From CADEED01 sp035995425 (lineage in GTDB: Bacteria > Pseudomonadota > Gammaproteobacteria > Steroidobacterales > Steroidobacteraceae), in the NCBI GenBank assembly GCA_035995425.1, contig DASYKM010000245.1, positions 1 to 64,000 on the forward strand: 64,000 nt of DNA. The letters are read 5' to 3'. Shown piece by piece: positions 34,951-42,744 of this stretch (positions within the stretch are counted from its first letter, which is position 1; each line of letters opens with the position of its first letter). The position numbers and the translations under genes are program-made. The notes beneath the pieces are model-generated. The model ran no database searches. It saw only the letters and a list, made by a program, of their open reading frames with translations, and had not been told where the DNA came from.

Positions 34951-35637
34951 ATGCCCATTCTCAAGCGTTCCGTCGCTGAGTTGTTAGGTACGTTCTGGCT
35001 CGTCTTCGGCGGTTGCGGCAGTGCCGTGCTGGCCGCGAAGTTTCCCGAAGTCGGCATCGGCCTCGTCGGCGTCTCGCTCGCCTTTGGCTTGACCGTAGTC
35101 ACCATGGCCTACGCCGTGGGCCACATCTCCGGCGGACATTTCAATCCGGCCGTCACGCTCGGGTTGTTGGCCGGCGGGCGCGTGAAGCCCGCGGACGTCG
35201 TGCCCTACATCGTCGCGCAGCTGATTGGCGCCGTGCTCGCCGCCTGGCTGCTCGCCACGATCGCCTCGGGCAATGGCACCGACGCGCTTGCCGGCGGACT
35301 CGCCTCGAACGGATTCGGCGATCACTCGCCCGGCGGCTACTCGCAGACGAGCGCGTTCATCACCGAGGTGCTGATGACGTTCTTCTTCCTGTTGATAATT
35401 CTCGGCGTGACGGATCCGCGCGCGCCGGCCGGATTCGCGCCGCTCGCCATTGGCCTCGCACTCACGCTCATCCACCTGGTCAGCATTCCCATCACCAACA
35501 CGTCCGTGAACCCCGCGCGCAGCACCGGTCCGGCGTTGTTGGTCGGCGGCTGGGCGTTGCAGCAGCTGTGGCTGTTCTGGATAGCGCCGGTGCTCGGCGC
35601 CGTGTTCGCCGGCGGAGTGTGGCGCTGGTTGAAGTAA
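34951..35637 (+). CDS. aqpZ: aquaporin Z
   Basis: The 228-residue inner-membrane water channel has six helices and two half-helix NPA loops: GGHFNPAVTLG (NPA at 65-67) and SVNPARSTGPALL (NPA at about 187-189). The selectivity filter looks water-type: the F of VSLAFG on helix 2, the H of TLIHLVS on helix 5, and the R after the second NPA. GGGGAGA precedes the ATG by 6 bp. It converges on the cupin gene across a GC-rich hairpin. Confidence 0.95.
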   Translation: MPILKRSVAELLGTFWLVFGGCGSAVLAAKFPEVGIGLVGVSLAFGLTVVTMAYAVGHISGGHFNPAVTLGLLAGGRVKPADVVPYIVAQLIGAVLAAWLLATIASGNGTDALAGGLASNGFGDHSPGGYSQTSAFITEVLMTFFFLLIILGVTDPRAPAGFAPLAIGLALTLIHLVSIPITNTSVNPARSTGPALLVGGWALQQLWLFWIAPVLGAVFAGGVWRWLK

Positions 35638-35644
35638 CCGGACG

Positions 35645-35678
35645 GCGGCGCCGCGGACTATCTACTCCGCGGCGCCGC
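35645..35678. terminator. GC-rich hairpin between aqpZ and cupin gene
   Basis: GCGGCGCCGCGGA and TCCGCGGCGCCGC (13 bp, perfect) flank an 8-nt loop, CTATCTAC. The loop contains the cupin stop codon and the right arm encodes its last residues. It likely terminates both convergent genes. Confidence 0.65.
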
Positions 35679-36111
35679 GCGTCTGCCACTTGAACACGAA
35701 GAACCGCATCGGCGCATCGCTCGAGTTGCGGATGCCGTGCCAGTCCATCGGCTTCGAATACATGAGGTCGCCGGCCTTCAGCGGGTATTCCTTGCCGTTC
35801 AGCGACCACGTGCCCGACCCCTCGATGACGTACTGAAACTCCTCGTCCACGTGCTGATGCGGCGGCTGCAGCTGCTTGCCCGGCAGGAACGTGAGCTCGG
35901 CCGTGAGCACCGAGTTCGTGCCTTGCGAACGTTGGCCGTCCTCCGTGTAGATGGATATCGAGCCCCACGCGCCTTTGGAAACACGCGCATCGGCCGCCGA
36001 CCATATGTGGCTCTCGAGCGGTGGCTTCCCGGCCTTCTGCGCCCACAGCGTGCCGGCGAAAAAGGAACCTGAGGCGAGAGCGGCGGCGGCAAGCGTGGTG
36101 CGAAATTTCAC
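35662..36111 (-). CDS. secreted cupin-domain protein
   Basis: The protein is 149 residues with a signal peptide (about 1-24, LWAQ). Cupin motif 1 is PPHQHVDEEFQYVIEGSG (His, His, Glu metal ligands), and motif 2 is PLKAGDLMYSKPMDWHGIRN with the final His. This is a metal-binding single-domain cupin, periplasmic; substrate unknown. The GTG start is chosen because AGGAAG lies just upstream and the signal peptide begins there; in-frame codons extend a further 20 residues without a leader-like sequence. Confidence 0.85.
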   Translation of the reverse strand: MKFRTTLAAAALASGSFFAGTLWAQKAGKPPLESHIWSAADARVSKGAWGSISIYTEDGQRSQGTNSVLTAELTFLPGKQLQPPHQHVDEEFQYVIEGSGTWSLNGKEYPLKAGDLMYSKPMDWHGIRNSSDAPMRFFVFKWQTRGAAE

Positions 36112-36313
36112 GTGACTTCCTGAGTGAGCGGAGCGCGCTGCGAAGGTACGCGGCGATGCGCGCGGAGTCACGCCAATTGAAACGACGGCCCGCCCAGCCC
36201 ACTTTGTCGATCCGCTCGATCAATGGCGGGAATTTGTCACACAACGATGAATCCGCACGCGTCGCGCCGATCCAGTCGCCGCTTCACGGCGCTACTGTCG
36301 GCCGCGATCAGTC

Positions 36314-36321
36314 AAGGAGGT
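36314..36321 (+). promoter_or_regulatory. near-perfect Shine-Dalgarno deciding the 36325 start
   Basis: AAGGAGGT lies 3 bp before the ATG. It is the strongest ribosome site in the window and rules out the in-frame ATG 102 bp upstream. Confidence 0.85.
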
Positions 36322-36324
36322 TAC

Positions 36325-36738
36325 ATGCGAGTAGTCAATTCATTGGATGACTTGCTACAGCTGCCGCGCGATACACGCGTGAACGGATTCCGCGCGCGCG
36401 AGCTGCTGCAGCTGGAGATTCCGGCGCTCACCCGCCACGCGCTCACCGGCGCGCAGGACCGGCTCAACAGCCTGCAGAAACGCGGTGGGGCACTGGCCGG
36501 CGCGACCGTGATGTTCCTCGCGATGGTCCTCGGCGTCATCAAGGCGTTCTATGACAACCCTTCGATCTTGAGTGCGCGCGCCATCGGCGAGATCGCGGCG
36601 GCGCTGGTCATTTCATTCGGGCTCGGCGCCGTCGCCAAGCTCGGCGCGCTTGCGTTCAGGCGCTGGCAGTTCGCCTATCGCTGCCGCGCGCAGCACTGCA
36701 TGCTGTCGATGCTGCTGCGCGAGCCCGCCGCGCAATAG
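36325..36738 (+). CDS. small two-helix membrane protein
   Basis: The 137-residue protein has a soluble helical N-terminus (SLDDLLQLPRDTRVNGFRARELLQ). Two membrane helices lie at about 56-75 and 84-106, followed by a basic cytoplasmic tail (FRRWQFAYRCRAQHC). I do not recognise the family. The very strong Shine-Dalgarno suggests high translation. Its TAG directly abuts the stop of the next, convergent gene. Confidence 0.7.
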   Translation: MRVVNSLDDLLQLPRDTRVNGFRARELLQLEIPALTRHALTGAQDRLNSLQKRGGALAGATVMFLAMVLGVIKAFYDNPSILSARAIGEIAAALVISFGLGAVAKLGALAFRRWQFAYRCRAQHCMLSMLLREPAAQ

Positions 36739-37089
36739 TCAGCGCGCCGCGCGCGCGCTCGTCGAGAAGCGATCGAGCCGCACGCGCGTGTCGTCGAATG
36801 CGGGTTGCGCCGCTTCGTCCGCGCGCAGTGCGATGACCATTCTCGTACCGTTCGCCGCGACAAAGCTGCGCGCGTAATTCCTGGTTGCCGCGTCACGCTC
36901 GAGCTGCGCGAGGGGCTGCTCGCGCGCCGGCGGTACGCCGGCGGTGCCGTGCTTCGCGTGTTGAATCGCCGGCGTGCGCGCCAGCAATAGCCCGCTCAAC
37001 AGCACCAGCGGCACACCCAGCACGATCCCCGACGGATCTTTTTGCTCCGGCGGGCGTCGCCGCGGCTTTCGCCCAACATTTCTTGCCAT
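36739..37089 (-). CDS. hypothetical single-pass membrane protein
   Basis: The protein is 116 residues if started at MARNVGRKPRRR. A very basic N-terminus precedes one membrane helix (about 22-37, GIVLGVPLVLLSGLLL) and a soluble tail with NYARSFVAANGTRMVIALRAD. A start 48 bp upstream is also open. No family recognised. It diverges from the Do-type protease gene across 150 bp. Coding potential is supported by the clear topology and the exact stop-to-stop contact with the preceding gene. Confidence 0.55.
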   Translation of the reverse strand: MARNVGRKPRRRPPEQKDPSGIVLGVPLVLLSGLLLARTPAIQHAKHGTAGVPPAREQPLAQLERDAATRNYARSFVAANGTRMVIALRADEAAQPAFDDTRVRLDRFSTSARAAR

Positions 37090-37238
37090 GCGTGCAGCAT
37101 CCGCCCGTGCATCGATCCCCGTCAGCAGCGGTGGCACCTCGCAGGCGCAGGACGAATCTCACTTCGCTACAGACAGTGCCTATGGAAATTGAAGCGTTCG
37201 CCGCTACCGACGCGCGCCGAAATGGGCGACAAGGCGGT

Positions 37239-38744
37239 ATGAAACCTGTCACTTCATCGCTCCTCACCTGCGCGATGGCCGCACTGCTCGTGGGTGGCTG
37301 CAAGCCCACGGTGGACGCGGATTCCTTGCAGATTCCGCAGGCCGTGTCCTCATCCGCGCTCCCGGTCAAGGAGAGCGCCGGCCCCGCGAAAGCGACGCTG
37401 GTGAGCGGATTCCCCGACTTCAGCTCGCTCGTCGATCGCTACGGCGACTCAGTGGTGAACGTGGAAGTTGTCGGCAGCGTTCAGCGCGAGACGGCGGGCG
37501 AAGGCGAGGGCATGTCCGACGACGATCCGCTCAGCGACTTCTTCCGCCGCTTCGGTATGCCCGGCCCTGGATCCGGCGACGCACCGCAAGGTCCATCGAT
37601 CATGCACGGCACTGGCTCAGGCTTCATCGTCAGCAAGGACGGATACATTCTCACGAATGCGCACGTAGTGCAGGAGGCGGACGAGGTGACAGTGCGCCTC
37701 ACCGATCGCCGCGAATTTCCCGCGAAAGTGATCGGCAGCGATGCGCGCACCGACGTCGCCGTGATCAAGATCGATGCGAAAACCGATCTGCCCGCGGCGC
37801 GAATCGGCAACCCCAATATGCTCAAGACCGGGGAGTGGGTGCTCGCCATCGGCTCGCCGTTCGGCCTCGACAACACCGCCACCGCCGGCATCGTCAGCAG
37901 CACCGCGCGCTCGGTCGGTGGCGGCAGCGCCATCCCGTTCATCCAGACCGACGTGGCCGTGAACCCGGGCAATTCCGGCGGGCCGTTGTTCGATCTCGCC
38001 GGTGAAGTGATCGGCATCAACTCCATGATCTTCAGCCAGAGCGGCGGCTACATGGGCATATCGTTCGCGGTTCCCATCGACATCGCCATGCAGGTCCGTG
38101 AACAGCTCATCAAGACCGGTCACGTGGTACGCGGGCGCATCGGCGTCGGCGTGCAGGATGTCGATGCATCGCTGGCACGCTCGTTCGAACTGGATAGGCC
38201 GCGCGGTGCACTCGTGAGTTTCGTCGATCCCGAGGGACCGGCGAAGAAGGCTGGCCTGAAGCCCGGAGACGTGGTGCTGGAGGTGAACGACAAGCCCGTC
38301 GAGCAGAGCGCGCAGCTGTCGAATGCCATCGCTGCCATCACGCCCGGCGGTGAAGCCAGGTTGCAGGTGTGGCGGGGCGGCAAGCAGCAGAACGTGAACG
38401 TGCACGTCGAGCAACTCGACGAGCCCGAGACGCGGACGGCCCAGGCCGAGAAGTCGCACAAATCCGAAGAGGACGCCAAGCTCGGACTCGTCGTGCGGCC
38501 GCTGTCGCGCGAGGAGAAACGAAGCGTGGGCACGGAAGGCAGCCTCGTGGTCGAAGACGTGCAAGGCCCCGCGGCACGCGCTGGCCTGCAGCCGGGCGAT
38601 GTGATCCTGGCGGTCAACAACCACGACATTCACTCCACGCGCGATCTGCGGGATGTGGCCGCCAAGCTCCGCCGCGGCGATGCCGCCGCATTGTTGGTCG
38701 AGCGCGGCGGAAACCAGATCTTCGTGCCGCTCCGCGTGAGTTGA
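37239..38744 (+). CDS. Do-type (DegP/MucD-like) periplasmic serine protease
   Basis: The 501-residue protein has a leader ending LLVGGC (Cys21), so it may be a lipoprotein. The trypsin-like domain has catalytic H142 (TNAHVVQ), D172 (TDVAVIKI) and S246 (VNPGNSGGPL). Two PDZ domains follow: GRIGVGVQDVDASLARSF at about 303-390, and a second at about 415-500 with GPAARAGLQPGDVILAVNN. It degrades or refolds damaged periplasmic proteins. The upstream in-frame sequence lacks a leader and overlaps the divergent gene, so I chose the ATG before the signal peptide. AAGGCGG is the likely Shine-Dalgarno. Confidence 0.93.
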   Translation: MKPVTSSLLTCAMAALLVGGCKPTVDADSLQIPQAVSSSALPVKESAGPAKATLVSGFPDFSSLVDRYGDSVVNVEVVGSVQRETAGEGEGMSDDDPLSDFFRRFGMPGPGSGDAPQGPSIMHGTGSGFIVSKDGYILTNAHVVQEADEVTVRLTDRREFPAKVIGSDARTDVAVIKIDAKTDLPAARIGNPNMLKTGEWVLAIGSPFGLDNTATAGIVSSTARSVGGGSAIPFIQTDVAVNPGNSGGPLFDLAGEVIGINSMIFSQSGGYMGISFAVPIDIAMQVREQLIKTGHVVRGRIGVGVQDVDASLARSFELDRPRGALVSFVDPEGPAKKAGLKPGDVVLEVNDKPVEQSAQLSNAIAAITPGGEARLQVWRGGKQQNVNVHVEQLDEPETRTAQAEKSHKSEEDAKLGLVVRPLSREEKRSVGTEGSLVVEDVQGPAARAGLQPGDVILAVNNHDIHSTRDLRDVAAKLRRGDAAALLVERGGNQIFVPLRVS

Positions 38745-38766
38745 TGGGGGGCCGGCCCTCCCCCGC

Positions 38767-39141
38767 ATGATCAACGGCCCCGTCAAACTACGTTTCTTTC
38801 TCGCCGCCGAGGTCGCCCTCTTCGCGCTGGCCTCGCTCGTGCATCGCGGCGCGCTGGTGAGCGGTTATGAGCACAGCAAGGCAGCGATCGCCGAAACCGT
38901 GATCGCCGCGGTTCTGCTGGCCGGTCTGCTGTTGTCGCTGATACGCCCCTGGTCGATCCGCGCCTACGCGTTGCTGGTGCAGGGATTCGCGTTGTTAGGC
39001 ACGCTGGTGGGCGTCGTCATGATCGCGATCGGCGTCGGCCCGCGAACCGCGCCCGATCTCGCCTTGCACGCCGCCATGCTGACCACGCTCGGCTTCGGGC
39101 TCGTCGTCGCCCGACATGCGCCGGAGCCGACCGCCATATGA
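38767..39141 (+). CDS. small four-helix membrane protein
   Basis: The 124-residue protein has four hydrophobic segments (about 6-24, 37-56, 63-85 and 93-114) and short loops. This layout is common among uncharacterised inner-membrane proteins. No family can be named. It follows the protease gene by 22 bp and overlaps the next small gene by ATGA, so the three may share a transcript. Confidence 0.7.
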   Translation: MINGPVKLRFFLAAEVALFALASLVHRGALVSGYEHSKAAIAETVIAAVLLAGLLLSLIRPWSIRAYALLVQGFALLGTLVGVVMIAIGVGPRTAPDLALHAAMLTTLGFGLVVARHAPEPTAI

Positions 39142-39332
39142 CCAGGCTCGACAAACCCCTCAAGCGAGAGCTGAGCCTGAAGAATGGCCCGCACGTGCTG
39201 ACCATCGACCCCGCCGGATTGCGCCTCACCAGGAAGGGGCGCCGCAAGGGCATCGAGATCGCGTGGAAGGATCTGGTGAATGGCGACGCGGCAATGGCGG
39301 CGGCGCTGAATGCGTCAGTTGGGAAGTTGTGA
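39138..39332 (+). CDS. short basic protein, 64 aa
   Basis: The ATG overlaps the preceding stop codon (ATGA), which supports translation. The sequence is basic with a beta-like core (HVLTIDPAGLRLTRKGRRKG, then IEIAWKDLVNGDAA), resembling small PH-like or DUF-type proteins, but I recognise no specific family. The W-K-D-L block is the kind of conserved feature seen in such proteins. Confidence 0.6.
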   Translation: MTRLDKPLKRELSLKNGPHVLTIDPAGLRLTRKGRRKGIEIAWKDLVNGDAAMAAALNASVGKL

Positions 39333-39376
39333 GGCGCGTGAACTAAGCTCGCGGCTCCCCCGTCCGGAGTCATCGG

Positions 39377-40270
39377 ATGCAAGCTTTCCTCGACGAATCG
39401 TCCTCCTGGCCGCTCTGGCCGATTCACGATGGCAAGCCATTGCCCAGCGACCACGTCGAGTTCACCTTCGAAGAGGCGACCGCGCCCATCCACGACCGGA
39501 TCATCAGCAACGTTTTTCACCCGCGCGTGTTCGCGTACGCGCCCAAAAATCCCAACGGCCGCGCCGCGCTCGTGCTCGCCGGCGGCGGCTACACCAAACT
39601 AGTCATCGGCAAGGAAGGCGTCGAAGTGGCGCATTGGCTGACGTCGCTCGGCTTGCATGCGTTCGTGCTGGCGCATCGCTTTCCGTGCGCGCGCTTCGGC
39701 TCACAGGCTCCCGTTGACGACGCCATCGAGGCCATGCGGCAAATCCGCGCTCGCGCGCGAAAGTTCGGTGTCGACCCACGCGGCATCGGCGTGTGCGGAT
39801 TGTCGTCGGGCGGACATCTGGCGGCGTGCCTGGTGTCGCGCTATCCGGCGGCCTGGTCGCCGCCCGAGTCGCCACATGGCGGCGTCGATTCGCGACCGGA
39901 TTTCCTGATCGTCGGCTACGCGCCCATCTCGACGAATGCCTCTGGCCGCACCGTGATCCCTGACAAACCGCCGCTGCCGCCGCCGGAAAAGCAGGCGCTG
40001 TACGAAGCACTGCAGCCGGACGTGCAGCTCATCGACAACCCGCCGCCCACCTTTCTCGTCTACGCCGAAAACGACGCCGTGGTGCCGGTCGAGAACGCGC
40101 ACCGATTGCACGAGGCATTGCACGCGAAGGGCGCGGCGGCCGAGCTGCACGTGTTCGCGGATGCGCCGCACGGGTTTGCTTTGCGGGAGAAAAACCTGCC
40201 GGTGGGCAAGTGGCCGGAGCTCGCCGCGCAATGGCTCGCCTCAGGACCCGGCTCCGCGCACCACTCGTGA
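39377..40270 (+). CDS. alpha/beta hydrolase (esterase/acetylxylan-esterase-like)
   Basis: The 297-residue protein belongs to the BD-FAE/acetyl esterase-type hydrolases. The oxyanion region is LVLAGGGYTKL (HGGG-like). The nucleophile Ser is in GVCGLSSGGHLAA (about residue 143), the acid Asp in YAENDAVVPVE (about 234), and the His in ADAPHGFAL (about 264). No signal peptide, so cytoplasmic. It probably removes acyl groups from sugars, fitting the nearby pectate lyase only loosely. Its last 30 bp overlap the 3' end of the convergent Calx-beta gene. Confidence 0.9.
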   Translation: MQAFLDESSSWPLWPIHDGKPLPSDHVEFTFEEATAPIHDRIISNVFHPRVFAYAPKNPNGRAALVLAGGGYTKLVIGKEGVEVAHWLTSLGLHAFVLAHRFPCARFGSQAPVDDAIEAMRQIRARARKFGVDPRGIGVCGLSSGGHLAACLVSRYPAAWSPPESPHGGVDSRPDFLIVGYAPISTNASGRTVIPDKPPLPPPEKQALYEALQPDVQLIDNPPPTFLVYAENDAVVPVENAHRLHEALHAKGAAAELHVFADAPHGFALREKNLPVGKWPELAAQWLASGPGSAHHS

Positions 40271-42628
40271 GTAGCGAAGACGGGAAGTCAGAGCGCGACT
40301 GACCGCAAGCCCCAGCAACGCGAGCAGCCACGGATCGAGCGCACCGCCACCTTTGCCACCACCCGCCGGTGGCGGAGGCGCGGCAACGTCGTCATTGGCG
40401 ATCGTGCCCTGGCCCTGCGCGTCGGCAAGCGTTGCGCCGGCCGGTGCACTCAGATTCAACACGAACGTTTCGCTCGCTTCGACGGTGGCATCGCCGTTGA
40501 CCGTGACGGCCACGGTCTTCGTCGTCTCGCCGGCCGCAAAAGTGAGCGTGCCGTTCGCACTCGCGTAGTCCGTAGCAGCGGCCGCGGTGCCATCCGCGGT
40601 GGCATAGCTCACCGTGACGGCGCTCGCGGCCGCAGCGGACAGCGTCACGGTAAACGAAGCGGCCGATGTTCCGGCATTGCCCTCGTTCACGCTGACGTCG
40701 TTGACGCTCAGCGTGGGCAGCGGCGGCGGCGGCGCGATATCGTCGTTGACGATGGTGCCCTGTCCCTGCGCGTCCGCAATCGTCGCGCCGGCGGCGGCGC
40801 TCAGATTGACGACGAACGTTTCATTCGGCTCGACCGTCGCATCGCCGTTCACCGAAACCGCCACGGTCTTCGTGGTCTGGCCGGCGGCGAACGTCAGCGT
40901 GCCGTTCGCGGCGGCATAGTCGCTGCCGGCGGTGGCCGTTGCGTCCGCGGTGGTGTAGTTCACCGTCACTGCACTCGCTGATGCGGCAGAAAGACTGACC
41001 GTGAACGTGGCGGTCGCGATGCCGGCATTGCCTTCATTCACGCTCACATCGTCGATGCCCAGAGTGGGCAGCGGCGCGCTGCCGGTGGCCGTAAAGCAGG
41101 CCGAGTACTCCGACACCTCGAGCGCGGACGGCAGCGGGGCAGGCCCTTCGGCGAAGCGGCGCGTCTGGGCGGTGACGACCGGAAACGCGGCGCGGTCGAT
41201 GGCAAACCCCAGCTGCTTGTCGAAGCTGGCGTTGCCCCCAGCGTCGGTAGTTAGTCCAAGAACCGAGCCGAGAAAACGCGCTCCTTCGCCGTAGCCCGAC
41301 GCATTGCAGGCGGCGTTCATGTACAGATGCACCTCCACCTGCGAGTTCGGACGCGTGTTGATGGTGCCCTGGATGCGCGTGGCGGGGCCGGGGCCCACGA
41401 CCGCCGAGGTGATCACCGGAAAATTCAGTCCTTCGTTTGGTCCCGCGTCGGCATCACCGGCGTCGTTCGCGTTCGGACCCGCGGGCGCGATGTCGATGCC
41501 GAGCCCGCCGTTGCCGGTAAAGGGCCCCGAGACATCGACGATGGCGGTATCGGCGATCAGCAGGCCCGCGGCCGCATTGTTGGCCACGCCCGGACCCGGC
41601 ACGCCCTGCTGGCCGAACGCGGCATTCAATGACCCATTACTTGCGCCATGGAAATACGCGCCGTTGCCCTGGTTGCCGAGCGCCCGGCCATCGACACCCG
41701 AGCCGATGGTGTTGCCCACCGCCTGCGTGCCGATGGCCTGTGTATCGATGCCGTCACCGGCATTCGCCGCGATGAAGTTGTCATGTAGATAGATGAAACT
41801 GCCGAAGCCCTGGCTGCCCACGCCGCCCTCGACGCCGATGGCCACGCCGTCGCCGCCATTGCCGAGCGCCGCAAGGCCTGAAGCATCCGTGCCGATGTAG
41901 GCGTTGCGCACCGTGCCGAATGCCGGGTTCAATGGATCCGCCGAATCGATCTTGATGCCCGCGCCGACGTTGCCGGAAATCACGTTGCGGTAGGCAGGCC
42001 ACGGCGTGGTGTTGCCGCCGAAGTCCGGTGTGGGCTCGCCGATCATGGCTTGCCCATCGGTGCCGAGCTCGATGCCGATGCCATTGCCGAGTGCCTGGGT
42101 GCCGCTCGCGTCCGTGCCGATGTAACAACCTTGCAAGGTCACATAGCCCGGGAAGCCGTTGCCGCCAGGACCGGTGATGTGAATGCCGCGGCCGCCGAAG
42201 CGGTTGATGACCAGCCCGCGCAGAGTGACGCCCGGAACCCCGGCACCCGGAACGGCGCCGAGATTCACGAGTCCATCCTGGCCCGCGCCGGCGAGACTGC
42301 CGTCGATCTCGATCGTCAACACCGCATCGCTGCCTCTAGCTAGTGTGTTGGCGCGCGATCCTGGCTGCGTGTAGCCGTCGATCGTCAGGTCCTTGATGGG
42401 CGGCAGCGGAGAAGTGGGGCGGATGGTGCGCACGCCCGCGCCCGGAATGTTGAACGCCACCACGTTGTCGTGGGCGGCTGTGGGGGCGGCGACCGCATCG
42501 GCGATGGCCTGGCGCAGCGAACCGGGCCCGCTGTCGTTGGTGTTGATCACCGTGAAAGTGGCGGCCTGGGCTTGCCCGGCCATGCAGGCGAAGGCGCAAG
42601 TCAGCACGGGCATCAGGGTCTTGAGCAC
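40241..42628 (-). CDS. Calx-beta surface protein with beta-helix and GlyGly-CTERM tail
   Basis: The protein is about 795 residues. A signal peptide (1-22, QAQA) is followed by a CSLREA-type opening (INTNDSGPGSLRQAI) and a right-handed beta-helix region (about 50-420, with repeated NVI/GNxxGxG turns). Two Calx-beta domains follow (about 520-630 and 637-747, each opening LPTL-x-[IV]-x-DVSVNEGNAG). The C-terminus GGGKGGGALDPWLLALLGL plus a basic end is a GlyGly-CTERM sorting signal, normally processed by rhombosortase and linked to type II secretion. The GTG start has GGAG 6 bp upstream. It lies 116 bp after the kinase gene in the same direction. Confidence 0.85.
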   Translation of the reverse strand: MLKTLMPVLTCAFACMAGQAQAATFTVINTNDSGPGSLRQAIADAVAAPTAAHDNVVAFNIPGAGVRTIRPTSPLPPIKDLTIDGYTQPGSRANTLARGSDAVLTIEIDGSLAGAGQDGLVNLGAVPGAGVPGVTLRGLVINRFGGRGIHITGPGGNGFPGYVTLQGCYIGTDASGTQALGNGIGIELGTDGQAMIGEPTPDFGGNTTPWPAYRNVISGNVGAGIKIDSADPLNPAFGTVRNAYIGTDASGLAALGNGGDGVAIGVEGGVGSQGFGSFIYLHDNFIAANAGDGIDTQAIGTQAVGNTIGSGVDGRALGNQGNGAYFHGASNGSLNAAFGQQGVPGPGVANNAAAGLLIADTAIVDVSGPFTGNGGLGIDIAPAGPNANDAGDADAGPNEGLNFPVITSAVVGPGPATRIQGTINTRPNSQVEVHLYMNAACNASGYGEGARFLGSVLGLTTDAGGNASFDKQLGFAIDRAAFPVVTAQTRRFAEGPAPLPSALEVSEYSACFTATGSAPLPTLGIDDVSVNEGNAGIATATFTVSLSAASASAVTVNYTTADATATAGSDYAAANGTLTFAAGQTTKTVAVSVNGDATVEPNETFVVNLSAAAGATIADAQGQGTIVNDDIAPPPPLPTLSVNDVSVNEGNAGTSAASFTVTLSAAAASAVTVSYATADGTAAAATDYASANGTLTFAAGETTKTVAVTVNGDATVEASETFVLNLSAPAGATLADAQGQGTIANDDVAAPPPPAGGGKGGGALDPWLLALLGLAVSRALTSRLRYSRVVRGAGS
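40389..41073 (-). repeat. tandem duplication encoding two Calx-beta domains
   Basis: Two units of about 330 bp (about 40389-40721 and 40741-41071) are clearly similar at DNA level, e.g. both contain CGTGCCGTTCGC, CACGGTCTTCGT and GATCGTGCCCTG/GATGGTGCCCTG. This indicates a fairly recent internal duplication within the surface-protein gene. Confidence 0.8.
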
Positions 42629-42744
42629 GGGTACTCCAATGGCAAGGAGCAGCGCAAATGCGGCTGCCTCAACAAGGGATACGTGAAATGCCACCGCGAT
42701 TGGACAGAGGCGAGCGACCGCGTGTCCGGTGGTGTGCGCCCGAT

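Noticed and set aside
40389..41073. Possible CRISPR or satellite array in the Calx-beta gene
   Set aside because: Only two long units that encode protein domains in frame; no short direct repeats or spacers.
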